DNA of 64,000 nt from Alteromonadaceae bacterium. GTDB taxonomy: Bacteria > Pseudomonadota > Gammaproteobacteria > Enterobacterales > Alteromonadaceae. How positions within the stretch are numbered: position 1 is the stretch's first letter; every line of letters starts with the position of its first letter. The translations under genes were made by a program, and so were the position numbers. The stretch covers positions 1-64,000 of the forward strand of contig JABSOI010000034.1 of assembly GCA_013216015.1 (NCBI GenBank). The letters are read 5' to 3'. This document shows positions 9,306 to 19,289 of this stretch, one piece after another. The notes under the pieces are model-generated. The model was not told the origin of the DNA and made no database searches. It worked only from the letters and a program-made list of their open reading frames with translations.

Positions 9306-11900
9306 ATGTCATCTAAAACATTTAAAAAAGGTATGCTGGCGAGTAGTATCGCTATGGTCCTGACAAGTGGTGCTACATCATTTGCTATGGCTGCTGAAGA
9401 AGCAAATACTGCGAAAGAAGATCAAATTGAACGAATTGAAGTTCGTGGTATTCGGGGTAGTTTAAAAGCTAACCTCAATGCTAAACGTTATGCAAATGCT
9501 GTTGTTGAATCTGTTACAGCAGAAGACATTGGTAAATTCCCTGACAAAAATATTGCAGAAACACTTCAACGTGTATCCGGGGTAACGATTAATCGTGGTT
9601 TCACTGGTGAAGGTAATGAAGTCTCTATTCGAGGTATTGATCCTCAACTAACCCAAGTTCAATTAAACGGTAACTTTGTTGCGTCAACAGCCTGGTTTTC
9701 ACAGTCTGCAAATAATCGCGCATTTAACATGGACTTAATGCCATCTGAATTAGTTGCTGGTGTAGATGTGTACAAATCACCACAAGCCAATATTGATGAA
9801 GGTGGTGTTGGCGGTACGATTATTATGCGTACACGTAAACCTCTGGATTTAAAAGCTAATACTATGTTTGGCTCTGTAGAAGCCAATACTAACTCTTTAG
9901 CTGATGATTCTGGTCTTGGTTTGACTGGCATGTATAGCTGGAAAAATGAACAGGAAACCGCTGGTATTTTAGTTACCGCTTCTACTTTGGAAACAATTGG
10001 TCGTGCCCGTAAGGGTGAAAACTATTGGGAAGAAGGTTGGTCAGCGTCTGGTATATCTGCGTTTGATCAAGATCGTACCCGTGATGCGTTTGACATTACA
10101 GCGCAGTTTGCTGCCAGCGATGACTTAGTTTTCACAGGTCATGTTTTTTATACCAAATTAGATGCATTCAATACTAACCAAAACATGTTGGTATTAAATG
10201 GATGTTGTGGCCCTTGGAACGGCAATGATGAGAATGGCGGGTTTGGCGGTAATTATACGTCTACAGGTCGTACGGCAGATGGTGCCAATGGTTTGCCTTT
10301 AACTGGCTCTGTCACTAATGCAAACGGTATTTCGCAAGATATCAATACCCGACGTGCTGAAATAGAAACAAATGTATATGAAATTACGGCTGAATATCAA
10401 GGTAATGGTTATACCGTGAAAACTGTATTAGGGACTACAAAGTCTGATGGTGGCAACGGTGGTAACTACGGTGGTGGTTGGGGTCTTGCGTGGGGGCCGG
10501 GGGTTGGCGATGACATCACGGCAGAATTCGATATGGACCTTAATGATAGAATCTATCTGCAAGTACCAGGGCAGGACTTTACTGATCCATCTACTTTTAA
10601 GCATTTATACGGTTCTTTAGGCAAAACAGCCTTAACTGATGAAGAAACATATGCGCAGGTAGACTTCGTCCTGGAGGTTGATTTAGGTGCGATTTCTGAG
10701 ATTGAAACAGGAGTGAAAATTAGAACACATGAATTTACCCAGTCTCAATCAGACGCGAGTTTCAAAGGAGGTACGCTTGAACTTGTAAGTGATATCTCAC
10801 AGTTTGATGGAGGGATAATTTCTGATTTTGGTGAGGTTATCACCTCAGATTCTATTTCTTCGTATGTGCGATTAGATGGTGGTAAATACGCAAACTATGT
10901 TGACTCACAAATTGAAAGTTGGGGTGAAAGTGACAGTGCTCACGGTAAAGTAAAAGAAGATATTATTTCATCTTATGTACAAGCAAATTTCAATGGTGAT
11001 GCGTTTAGGGGTAATGTTGGGCTACGTTATGCTCAAACCGACATTACAGGTATTTCGTTTGATCCAACGGGAAATATAGCCAATGTTGATGGTAGCTACG
11101 CCGATTGGTTGCCAAGTTTTAACTTAGCACTTGATCTTGCTGATGATTTAATTCTTCGTATGTCGGCCGCTCGAGTGATGAGCCGTGCAAGTTATAGTCA
11201 ATTAACGCCATCGTACAGTAACATCAATCCAACGTCATACACTGCTGCGCGTGGTAATCCAAATATAAAACCGTTCCGGGCAACTCAAACAGACATTGGC
11301 ATTGAATATTATTTCAATGAAGAGTCTTTATTTTCTGTTGCTTATTTCACTAAAGACATTAAATCTTTTATTACCTCTAAACAGGTCGATGCACAATTTC
11401 CTGATGTAAACGGTGTTATTCAAGATTGGCGTGTTACTGTTCCTGTGCAAGGTAGAGGTGGTAATGTTGATGGTGTTGAACTTCAATATCAACAGGTTTT
11501 TGGCAAGTTCGGTGCTATTGTTAATTATACCTATACAGATGCTGAAGCAGAAAATGATGAAGGTGAATTTATTCAGTTACCTGGTAATTCAAGAAATTCA
11601 TATAATTTAACTGGTTATTATGAAGACGAGTCGTATGCAGCACGTCTTGCCTATACTTATCGCAGTGATTTCCTGGCGCCGGGTACGGCGATTGCTAACC
11701 AGTTAGATACTAATGATGCACAATCTTTTCTGGATGCTTCATTTACCTGGCATGCGTCAGAAAACATTGATGTAACTTTAGAAGGAATAAATCTGCTGGG
11801 TGAAATTGTTTATGCTCGTCACAGTGGTGGTGCTCAAACACTGCGTACTGCGGTTGATAACGGTACCCGTTACTTTATGAAAGTAACATTCCGCATGTAA
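9306..11900 (+). CDS. TonB-dependent outer-membrane receptor, probable chitooligosaccharide uptake
   Basis: The protein begins with a signal peptide (cleavage likely after SFAMA) and has an N-terminal plug domain (motifs such as PDKNIAETLQRVSGVTI and VSIRGID) and a long beta-barrel C-terminal part ending in YFMKVTFRM. ATG 9306 is chosen because AAGGGA lies six bases upstream; a GTG at 9288 is in frame but would put that site inside the gene. The family imports large nutrients across the outer membrane using TonB energy. Substrate assignment (chitin oligomers or GlcNAc) is inferred from the operator and neighbours, not from the protein itself. Confidence 0.9.
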   Translation: MSSKTFKKGMLASSIAMVLTSGATSFAMAAEEANTAKEDQIERIEVRGIRGSLKANLNAKRYANAVVESVTAEDIGKFPDKNIAETLQRVSGVTINRGFTGEGNEVSIRGIDPQLTQVQLNGNFVASTAWFSQSANNRAFNMDLMPSELVAGVDVYKSPQANIDEGGVGGTIIMRTRKPLDLKANTMFGSVEANTNSLADDSGLGLTGMYSWKNEQETAGILVTASTLETIGRARKGENYWEEGWSASGISAFDQDRTRDAFDITAQFAASDDLVFTGHVFYTKLDAFNTNQNMLVLNGCCGPWNGNDENGGFGGNYTSTGRTADGANGLPLTGSVTNANGISQDINTRRAEIETNVYEITAEYQGNGYTVKTVLGTTKSDGGNGGNYGGGWGLAWGPGVGDDITAEFDMDLNDRIYLQVPGQDFTDPSTFKHLYGSLGKTALTDEETYAQVDFVLEVDLGAISEIETGVKIRTHEFTQSQSDASFKGGTLELVSDISQFDGGIISDFGEVITSDSISSYVRLDGGKYANYVDSQIESWGESDSAHGKVKEDIISSYVQANFNGDAFRGNVGLRYAQTDITGISFDPTGNIANVDGSYADWLPSFNLALDLADDLILRMSAARVMSRASYSQLTPSYSNINPTSYTAARGNPNIKPFRATQTDIGIEYYFNEESLFSVAYFTKDIKSFITSKQVDAQFPDVNGVIQDWRVTVPVQGRGGNVDGVELQYQQVFGKFGAIVNYTYTDAEAENDEGEFIQLPGNSRNSYNLTGYYEDESYAARLAYTYRSDFLAPGTAIANQLDTNDAQSFLDASFTWHASENIDVTLEGINLLGEIVYARHSGGAQTLRTAVDNGTRYFMKVTFRM

Positions 11901-11918
11901 TCAGGGTTTTATTATTGA

Positions 11919-11948
11919 GAAGGGAAGGCATTTGTCTTCCCTTTTGTT
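11919..11948 (+). terminator. Terminator after the TonB receptor
   Basis: An 8-bp stem AAGGGAAG/CTTCCCTT (11920-11927 with 11936-11943) is followed by TTTTGTTT, about 20 bp past the receptor stop. Confidence 0.75.
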
Positions 11949-11961
11949 TAATACTAGTAAA

Positions 11962-12170
11962 ATACCAAATCCATTAATAAAGTGCTCATATTCAAATGGT
12001 CTAAATCACCACTAGCTGCGTTGCCTTCAATCACATACGCAAGCTATTACTCAATCAGGCGCCTTGCCTACATGAATGTAGGTACTTAGGTTTTGCCTGG
12101 AGTAAAAAACCTGTATTATTGGCAATTTATCCTCATTGAATATTGATCACTTTATTAATGGAATTGGTAT
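11962..12170. repeat. MITE-like element, copy B (209 bp)
   Basis: The ends read ATACCAAATCCATTAATAAA and, reverse complemented, ATACCAATTCCATTAATAAA, a nearly perfect terminal inverted repeat. The interior shares GCGTTGCCTTCAATCACA and CAATCAGGCGCCTTGCC with copy D at 39942 in opposite orientation. It is inserted between the receptor terminator and the SapC-like gene. No transposase is encoded. Confidence 0.75.
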
Positions 12171-12226
12171 AACAACTCGACTGTACTGAATTTAGTTACT
12201 AGAATAGAAAATTTGGAGAAATAAGG

Positions 12227-12934
12227 ATGAGCGAGATCATCGCAATTGATAAAAGTATTCACCAGGATATTAAAATCAAAAGTAACCCCACTTTATTACA
12301 AAGTAAAAATAAACATTTCTCTGCATTAGTGGTTCATGAATTTGTAGCTGCAAGCCAAGAGTTCCCCATAGTTTTTATTAAAGACTCTGAAACAGGGCAA
12401 TTTAAAGCTATTGCCCTGCTCGGGTTGAAACCACAAGAAAATTTATTTTATGATGAAACGGCTTGGCAGGCGACTTACAAACCAGAAGCCTTGACGCTTT
12501 ATCCTTTCTTGCTTAGTCAAAGTGAGAAAGATGATTCCGGAGTTTTATGTTTTGATAATTCTTCGCCATTGCTTAATAAAATTGATGGTGAAGCGCTGTT
12601 TGACAGTAACAAACATCCAACCTCGTGGTTGTCTGCTCAGGCGGAGCGGGTAGTTCAATACGTTGAAAAAGGTTATGCGACTCAAAACTTTATTAAAATA
12701 TTGCTTGATAAAGACCTTTTATCACCACAAACCTTGAATTTAACATTAGAAAATCATGATGAATATTCTTTAAATGGTTTGTATGGCATTGATGAAAAAA
12801 AGTTAGATGCCTTATCTGATGAAAGTTTTTGTGAGTTAAGAAAAACAGGTGCACTTTCTGCCATTTATGCTTCATTGTTATCAATGCAACGTATTCATCA
12901 CTTAGCGCGTTTGAAGATAGCCAGGACAGCCTAA
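12227..12934 (+). CDS. SapC-like family protein
   Basis: The 235-residue protein resembles the SapC family, with a central ALVVHEFVAASQEFPIVF-type segment in the N-terminal third. In Alteromonadales and Xanthomonadales, SapC-like genes recur beside TonB-dependent receptors and tryptophan-halogenase-family genes in sugar-use loci, as here. No signal peptide is obvious. AAGG precedes the start, and the stop overlaps the ribosome site of the next gene, so the two form an operon. The biochemical role is unknown. Confidence 0.75.
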   Translation: MSEIIAIDKSIHQDIKIKSNPTLLQSKNKHFSALVVHEFVAASQEFPIVFIKDSETGQFKAIALLGLKPQENLFYDETAWQATYKPEALTLYPFLLSQSEKDDSGVLCFDNSSPLLNKIDGEALFDSNKHPTSWLSAQAERVVQYVEKGYATQNFIKILLDKDLLSPQTLNLTLENHDEYSLNGLYGIDEKKLDALSDESFCELRKTGALSAIYASLLSMQRIHHLARLKIARTA

Positions 12935-12946
12935 AGGAGTGTCAAT

Positions 12947-14506
12947 ATGGCCAAGATGATAAATAACGTATTAGTTGTTGGTGGCGGTACTGCCGGATGG
13001 TTGACGGCATCAATATTAGCAAAACAGCTTAATAGTAAATCACCGGATGCCGTCCAGGTAACTTTGGTTGAATCACCTGATATTCCTATTATTGGAGTGG
13101 GTGAGGGAACCTGGCCGACTATTAGGGCTACTTTAGAAAATTTAGGTATAGATGAAAGCGAATTCATGCGTGAGTGTGATGCAACGTTTAAACAAGGTTC
13201 GCAATTTGTTAACTGGGTTAATACCCCAACGGCAACGAACAGCGAAAGTTATTATCATCCGCTTAGTGCTGTATTTCACTCGTCTTATGATTTTAATCTT
13301 GCCCCTTATTGGCTGTTGGGCGAGGCGGGAGGGAAAAGCTACGATCAAGCGGTAGCGACTCAATGCCATGTTTGTGATGCCGGCTTAGCGCCGAAAAAGA
13401 TCACTACTCCTGCTTATGATGCGATACAAAACTATTCTTATCATTTAAATGCCAATAAATTTGCGAGTTTTTTAGCTAGACACAGTGTTGAAAAATTAGG
13501 TGTGAAACACATAAAAGCAAATGTTGAAGCGGTTAAATTAGATGATGAAGGATATATTGTTGAAGTAGAAACTGATAGCGCCGGAACATTAACCGCAGAC
13601 TTTTTTGTTGATTGTTCTGGTTCAAAAGCTTTATTAATATACGGAGCACTTGATGTGCCATGGCTTAAAATTAACAAGGTATTGTTTAATGATACCGCTA
13701 TTGCCATGCAAATTCCTTACGAATCACCAGAGTCGCCTATTGCAACTCATACCATAGCAACCGCCCATGAAGCTGGCTGGACATGGGATATAGGATTACA
13801 TAATAGACGAGGTATCGGTTATGTTTATAGCAGCGACTATACGACCGATGAACGGGCTGAGGAAGTATTAAGGGAGTATGCAGGGCCTATGTCGGAAGGA
13901 ATTTCGATTAGAAAGATCCCTTTGAATCTGGGATATCGTGAAAAATTTTGGCATAAAAACTGCGTTGCTATAGGAATGTCGGCGGCTTTTATTGAACCTC
14001 TGGAAGCATCGGCAATATTTCTGGTGGAAGCTGCTGCAAATATGCTGGCAGATCAGTTTCCACGTCATCAGGATTCGATGCAGTATGTGGAAGAAAAGTA
14101 TAATAAAACGTTTAGACTACGTTGGGATAAAAGTGTTGATTTTGTAAAACTGCATTATTGCATTACCAAACGTAAGGACACGCAATATTGGATAGATAAC
14201 TGTGATCCTGATTCGATACCCGTAGCATTAAAAAATCGTTTAGGGCATTGGAAAACCCATCCCCCGACAAAATATGATTTTGATTATGCCTATGAACCCT
14301 TTGTTTTGGACAGTTATTTGTTTGTACTCTATGGTATGCAGTTTGACGTGGATATAGTGCCAAATAGTTCTTCATTCTCTCGTAATATGGAAGCGAAAGT
14401 TAAATTTGATAATGTTGAAAAAGTTGGGAAAATGCTTATTAATGAATTGCCGACCCATCGAGAATTAGTGGAAAAAGTCTATCAGTTTGGTTTTCAAAAA
14501 ATATAG
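12947..14506 (+). CDS. Flavin-dependent tryptophan halogenase family protein (copy 1)
   Basis: The FAD-binding motif is VVGGGTAGWL near residue 10. The VGEGTWPTIR segment follows, and Lys82 in ATFKQGS matches the catalytic lysine position of PrnA-type halogenases. The family WxWxIP motif appears as GWTWDIGL, so the terminal Ile-Pro is not kept. The 519-residue length is normal. AAGGAG lies just before the ATG, 12 bp after the SapC-like stop. Homologues are common in polysaccharide-use loci with TonB receptors, where no halogenated product is known; the true substrate is unclear. Confidence 0.85.
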   Translation: MAKMINNVLVVGGGTAGWLTASILAKQLNSKSPDAVQVTLVESPDIPIIGVGEGTWPTIRATLENLGIDESEFMRECDATFKQGSQFVNWVNTPTATNSESYYHPLSAVFHSSYDFNLAPYWLLGEAGGKSYDQAVATQCHVCDAGLAPKKITTPAYDAIQNYSYHLNANKFASFLARHSVEKLGVKHIKANVEAVKLDDEGYIVEVETDSAGTLTADFFVDCSGSKALLIYGALDVPWLKINKVLFNDTAIAMQIPYESPESPIATHTIATAHEAGWTWDIGLHNRRGIGYVYSSDYTTDERAEEVLREYAGPMSEGISIRKIPLNLGYREKFWHKNCVAIGMSAAFIEPLEASAIFLVEAAANMLADQFPRHQDSMQYVEEKYNKTFRLRWDKSVDFVKLHYCITKRKDTQYWIDNCDPDSIPVALKNRLGHWKTHPPTKYDFDYAYEPFVLDSYLFVLYGMQFDVDIVPNSSSFSRNMEAKVKFDNVEKVGKMLINELPTHRELVEKVYQFGFQKI

Positions 14507-14537
14507 CAATGATAACGATGATGAAATAGTAAATTTT

Positions 14538-14568
14538 AAAAATCCGAAGGGTTTAATGTCGGATTTTT
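14538..14568. terminator. Bidirectional terminator between the two halogenase genes
   Basis: A 10-bp perfect stem AAAAATCCGA/TCGGATTTTT (14538-14547 with 14559-14568) has A-runs on the left and T-runs on the right, serving both convergent genes. Confidence 0.8.
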
Positions 14569-14594
14569 GTATTCATGGTTTGAATTGTTAGGCT

Positions 14595-16151
14595 TTATAC
14601 TTTCTGTAATCCATATTTGTAAATTTTATTTATTAATTCTCTATGGTTAGGCAATTCTCGTAGAGCAATTTCTGTTGTTTTACTAATGGCTGCAAATAAT
14701 TGTTTGGCTTTTTCAACGTCACCGAAAGATCCGGTATGACTAAAGTTTAAGTCATTGTTCATACCGTATAGAACAAATTGAAAACTCTCCATGGCAAAAG
14801 GTTCAAATGTGTGTGGAAAGTCATATTTGCTGATGGGGTGATATTTCCAATGTTCCAACTTTTCTATTAATGATTCAGGTACCGTTGCCGTTTTGCGGTT
14901 ATCTAACCAAAAGTCACTATCGTCACGATCAGATAAGTAGTAGTGCATTTTTATGAATTCGAGGGTTTTTTCCCAACGATAATTAAATGATTCATTGAAG
15001 GTTTTTTCAACTCGCGGTAATGCACTGCGATGTCTGGGGAATAAATCTGCAAGCATGTTTGACCCAGCTTCCATTAAAAATATCGCTGAAGCTTCAAGCG
15101 GTTCGACAAACGCAGATGCCATGCCTAAGGCTAAACAATTTTTATGGAAAGACTTTTTACGCTGGCCAACAATAATGGGTATTTTTTTAGCTGTCAGCTT
15201 ATCGGCTTGCGGCCCAATATAATTTCTTAATATCTCTTCTGCGCGTTCATGGCTGCAATAAGCATCAGAATATACATATCCAACACCTCGCCTGTTGGTT
15301 AAGCTAATATCCCATGTCCATCCACATTCATGGGCGGTGGAAACCGTACAGGGAACAATAGGGGAGTCTTCAGATTCGTGTGGGACTTGCATGAAAACAG
15401 CATGATTAGTAAGAATGCTGTCGGTAAACGGGATATAAGGTATACCAAGAGCTTCACCAATAAGAAGTGCTTTACTGCCTGTGCAATCAACAAAAAAATC
15501 GCCTGATACTACTCCCGCAGTATCCGTATCAACAGAATCAATAAACCCTTGAACATCCAAATTTACCCGGTTTACGTTAGCACTAATATGTTTTACGCCT
15601 AATATTTTGGTTGCTAGTCTTTTAAGCATGGCAGCAAATTTACCAGCATCTAAACTATAAGCATAATTAACAATTCCATCGTATGCAGGCGTCGTGATTT
15701 TTTTTGGTGCAAGACCTTGTTGACAGATTTGTTCTTGCATTGAAACTGCATCAGGGTAGGATTTTCCGTCCTCAGCTAATCCCATTTGCCAGTAAGGGGC
15801 CAAATTAAACTCTGATGGGTCAACATAAGAGGTAAATAAATTGTAATAATATTCACTGGAGCCATTTTGTGGTGTTTTACGCCAGTTGACAAATTTTGTA
15901 CCATGCTTAAAAGTCGCATTACACTCGCGCATAAATTCAGCTTCATCAATGCCCAAATTGCTCAGGGTTTTACGCATGGTTGGCCAAGTCCCCTCGCCGA
16001 CACCAATAGTAGGGATGTCAGGTGATTCTATTAATGTTACATTGAATGAATTTTCTGCATTGATATTAAGTTTTTTAGCAAGATTACAGGCGCTGAGCCA
16101 CCCTGCAGTACCGCCGCCAACAATAACTATGTTGTTAATTGTTTCGCGCAT
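14595..16151 (-). CDS. Flavin-dependent tryptophan halogenase family protein (copy 2)
   Basis: This 518-residue protein is a clear paralogue of the convergent gene at 12947. It shares VVGGGTAGWL, VGEGTWPTMR, Lys82 in ATFKHGT, and GWTWDISL in place of the canonical WxWxIP. AGGAG precedes its ATG on the minus strand. Its promoter region is shared with the hexosaminidase gene and contains a perfect TTGACAGCGCTGTCAA palindrome, which places it in the inferred NagR regulon. Function is unproven, as for copy 1; a role in oxidising a sugar, lignin-like or peptide substrate cannot be excluded. Confidence 0.85.
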   Translation of the reverse strand: MRETINNIVIVGGGTAGWLSACNLAKKLNINAENSFNVTLIESPDIPTIGVGEGTWPTMRKTLSNLGIDEAEFMRECNATFKHGTKFVNWRKTPQNGSSEYYYNLFTSYVDPSEFNLAPYWQMGLAEDGKSYPDAVSMQEQICQQGLAPKKITTPAYDGIVNYAYSLDAGKFAAMLKRLATKILGVKHISANVNRVNLDVQGFIDSVDTDTAGVVSGDFFVDCTGSKALLIGEALGIPYIPFTDSILTNHAVFMQVPHESEDSPIVPCTVSTAHECGWTWDISLTNRRGVGYVYSDAYCSHERAEEILRNYIGPQADKLTAKKIPIIVGQRKKSFHKNCLALGMASAFVEPLEASAIFLMEAGSNMLADLFPRHRSALPRVEKTFNESFNYRWEKTLEFIKMHYYLSDRDDSDFWLDNRKTATVPESLIEKLEHWKYHPISKYDFPHTFEPFAMESFQFVLYGMNNDLNFSHTGSFGDVEKAKQLFAAISKTTEIALRELPNHRELINKIYKYGLQKV

Positions 16152-16231
16152 TCAAATTCTCCTGAGAACGATTCTCTTGATAACAAAAAATATAGCGCTT
16201 TATTTTAAATAAATGGTTCTTTGTTAATTTA

Positions 16232-16247
16232 TTGACAGCGCTGTCAA
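16232..16247. promoter_or_regulatory. NagR-type operator between halogenase 2 and hexosaminidase
   Basis: TTGACAGCGCTGTCAA is a perfect 16-bp palindrome in the divergent promoter region, 81 bp from the halogenase start and 82 bp from the hexosaminidase start, so one site can serve both. Confidence 0.75.
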
Positions 16248-16328
16248 AACTGGTACCGTTAGGAAAACATAAATTTGATGATGAGTCTATCGTTAATTAT
16301 CAATCCTGAAAAACATTGGGTGGAAGTC

Positions 16329-18992
16329 ATGAAAAAGCAATTTTTTGTATTATTAATAGGGGCTGGTTTACTGATCACCGGATGTGATCAATTTCATCAT
16401 AAAAATGAAAGTATTGAAGATAAACATATGGTCCAAAAAGTTTTGCTCAACAATGCTAATCAATTGGATATTGATAATATAGCGGCAAACTTAGTTGTTA
16501 AGTACCGTGTTGTCACTAATGTTCCATCAAATAAATGTGATAAAGCCAAAGCTGATGGTAAGTGCTTTGAAGTTGAACTTAGCTTTACAGCTAAAGAGGT
16601 TATTAAGGCTAAAGGCTGGAAGATCTATTTTAGTCATATCTTGCCAGTACAATCGTTCGAGAGTGATGAATTTGCTGTTACCCATTTAAATGGTGATTTA
16701 CACCAAATTACGTTAAATGACGAATATAAGGGATTTGCTGAGGGAGAAACCAAAACGATACTATTTCGGGCTTTATTTTGGTCACTTTCTGAATATGACG
16801 CTTTGCCGAATTATATCGTTGCTGCTTCGAATACGGTGGCGAAGGTTATTGAAAGTACCCGGGTGAAAATAGATACCGATACAGGACTTGAAATTTTACC
16901 TTATGTTGTTCCATATCTGGACCACCAAAAACAATTTAAACGTACCGCTGCGGATTCAACTAAGTGGCTTAATAGTGCTGATTTGTTTACACGTAATCAG
17001 CAATTAGGTACAGAAAAACTGGATGTTAAGCACGTTATAATTCCAACACCCAAATCAGTGCAGTACGATAAAAATAATACCCAGTTAAGTGTCATCAATG
17101 GAGTAAAAGTTGATTTTGGCAATGTTGAGCAATCGGGAGTATCAGCCGCTTTAAGTAGATTATCTACTCTTGGGCTGAAAACCAGTGAAAAAGGGGTTTT
17201 GCTTAAATTAGCTATTATTGAAAATAAGGAACAGCTTATCGGTAGTTATCAACTCGATATTACTGATACTGCAATTTTTATAACGGGTGTAGATGTAAAT
17301 GGCGTTTTCAATGGCCTTCAATCGTTGGCAAGTTTAATTACACTAGGCTCTACTCAATTACCTTTGCTTAGTATTGTGGATGAACCCCATTTTGGTTTTC
17401 GTGGTTTGTTAATTGATGTTGCACGTAATTTTCATGATAAAACATTCATCCTGAGCATGCTTGACCAAATGGCCGCTTATAAGCTAAATAAGTTGCACCT
17501 TCACTTAGGTGATGATGAAGGTTGGCGTCTTGAAATACCAAGCCTACCAGAACTTACAGAAGTTAGTTCGGTTCGTTGTCTGGATTTTAAAGAGGAACAA
17601 TGTTTAGTTCCACAATTAGGTGCTGGTGTTGATAAGACAGCAGCAGTTAATGGTTATTATTCTGTTGCTGATTATCAGGAAATATTAAAAGCGGCGACGG
17701 CTAGGCATATTCAAGTTATACCTTCTCTTGATATGCCCGGTCATTCTCGTGCAGCAATTAAGGCGATGGCAGTTCGTACTAAAAAGTATTCAATTATTGA
17801 ACAGACAGATAAAGCAGAACAATTCAATTTATACGATGCTACCGATAAGACCGTTTATTCCTCTGTGCAGTATTACAATGACAATACCATTAATGTTTGT
17901 TTAGAATCATCTTATGCATTTGTAAATGAGGTGATGACACAAGTTAAAAAAATTCATGCAGATGCTGGTCAGCCGTTAACCCGCTATCATATTGGTGCAG
18001 ATGAAACCGCAGGGGCCTGGTTAGATTCTCAGGTCTGTAAAGATTTCATTGCCAATAATGATAAAGGTGTCAAAGATATGAGTGAATTAGGTGCCTATTT
18101 TATTGAACGTGTGGCTGGTATTTTGTCTGATTTAGATATTGAGACTGCAGGTTGGAGCGATGGTCTTGCACATACCCGAAAAGATAATATGCCTGCTGTT
18201 GTGCAGTCGAACGCATGGGATGTGTTATTTTGGAATGGGCAAAATAAAGTTCATCAATTGGCCAACCGTAATTGGCAAATCGTAATTTCCAGCCCGGATG
18301 TTTTATATTTTGATTTCCCCTACGAAGCAGATCCAAAAGAACATGGATATTATTGGGCATCAAGACACACAAATACGGAAAAAGTATTTCAGTTTATGCC
18401 GGATAATTTACCTGTTCATGCAGAGTTTTGGCTAGATCGCCAGGATAATCCTTATGAAACTGACGATACAACATCGCCGTTAAGTGAAGGTCGTCGTTTC
18501 CTGGGTATCCAAGGGCAATTGTGGAGTGAAAATACGCGAAACAATGATATGGTGGAGCATAAAATATTTCCTCGTTTGTTAGCATTGGCCCAAAGGGCTT
18601 GGCATTTGGCTGATTGGGCGGTTCCATATAATTATCATGGTGCTAAATATAACCAGCAGACCAACACATTTAACGATTTATTACGTGCTGAAAGAGATAA
18701 ACAATGGGCGCAATTTGCTAATACTTTGGGACAAAAAGAATTGGCAAAGTTGGAATTATTTGACATTGATTACAGGTTACCAACGGTTGGTGCAATTATT
18801 AAAGAGGGGAAATTGCATGCTAATATCGCTTTTCCTGGTTTGATTATTGAGTTTCTAGATGAAGTTGAAGGTGCTAAAAAAGTCGAATGGCAAAGATATC
18901 ACTCTGAAATAGAAGTTAAAGGTTCAGTAAAAGTAAGAAGTCGAACTAGTGATAAAAAGCGCACTGGTCGTATAACATCTGTGAATCATTAA
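16329..18992 (+). CDS. Beta-N-acetylhexosaminidase, GH20, lipoprotein
   Basis: The enzyme removes terminal GlcNAc from chitooligosaccharides. From ATG 16329 the product begins MKKQFFVLL with a lipobox LITGC, so it is a lipid-anchored envelope protein; an upstream in-frame ATG at 16275 would spoil the signal. Order of domains: N-terminal chitobiase-type carbohydrate-binding domain, GH20 beta/alpha domain, (beta/alpha)8 catalytic domain, and a short C-terminal domain. The catalytic Asp-Glu pair is seen in HIGADETAG (about residues 558-559). The product length (about 887 residues) is typical of chitobiase-type enzymes. It is probably controlled by the palindrome at 16232. Confidence 0.94.
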   Translation: MKKQFFVLLIGAGLLITGCDQFHHKNESIEDKHMVQKVLLNNANQLDIDNIAANLVVKYRVVTNVPSNKCDKAKADGKCFEVELSFTAKEVIKAKGWKIYFSHILPVQSFESDEFAVTHLNGDLHQITLNDEYKGFAEGETKTILFRALFWSLSEYDALPNYIVAASNTVAKVIESTRVKIDTDTGLEILPYVVPYLDHQKQFKRTAADSTKWLNSADLFTRNQQLGTEKLDVKHVIIPTPKSVQYDKNNTQLSVINGVKVDFGNVEQSGVSAALSRLSTLGLKTSEKGVLLKLAIIENKEQLIGSYQLDITDTAIFITGVDVNGVFNGLQSLASLITLGSTQLPLLSIVDEPHFGFRGLLIDVARNFHDKTFILSMLDQMAAYKLNKLHLHLGDDEGWRLEIPSLPELTEVSSVRCLDFKEEQCLVPQLGAGVDKTAAVNGYYSVADYQEILKAATARHIQVIPSLDMPGHSRAAIKAMAVRTKKYSIIEQTDKAEQFNLYDATDKTVYSSVQYYNDNTINVCLESSYAFVNEVMTQVKKIHADAGQPLTRYHIGADETAGAWLDSQVCKDFIANNDKGVKDMSELGAYFIERVAGILSDLDIETAGWSDGLAHTRKDNMPAVVQSNAWDVLFWNGQNKVHQLANRNWQIVISSPDVLYFDFPYEADPKEHGYYWASRHTNTEKVFQFMPDNLPVHAEFWLDRQDNPYETDDTTSPLSEGRRFLGIQGQLWSENTRNNDMVEHKIFPRLLALAQRAWHLADWAVPYNYHGAKYNQQTNTFNDLLRAERDKQWAQFANTLGQKELAKLELFDIDYRLPTVGAIIKEGKLHANIAFPGLIIEFLDEVEGAKKVEWQRYHSEIEVKGSVKVRSRTSDKKRTGRITSVNH

Positions 18993-19100
18993 TTAATTTC
19001 TGTAGATAAAATGACACATCAAGTTAACCTGTTTAAAATTAGCAGGTTAACTTAATTCAGTGTTGAAAAAGATAAAAAAGAGACAGATAGTTAAAAAACC

Positions 19101-19118
19101 AATGACAACGCTGTCATT
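19101..19118. promoter_or_regulatory. NagR-type operator upstream of the GlcNAc kinase
   Basis: AATGACA and TGTCATT form perfect 7-bp arms around ACGC. The 14-bp core is identical to the operator upstream of the TonB receptor. It lies about 170 bp before the kinase start and could control kinase and transporter together. Confidence 0.72.
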
Positions 19119-19289
19119 TGTCGGTAACATAAAACCAAGTAATATTAAGTTTGGACTTTACAATTGCTTTGAGTAAGCTGTATACCAAAAAACTTTAAAA
19201 TGCTCAGAATTTGCATTTCAAAGTGGCTTAGGTATATAAGGGCTAAATGATTAAAAGCTTGTTATTGAAGACAAGCGGTAGAGGTTGGA

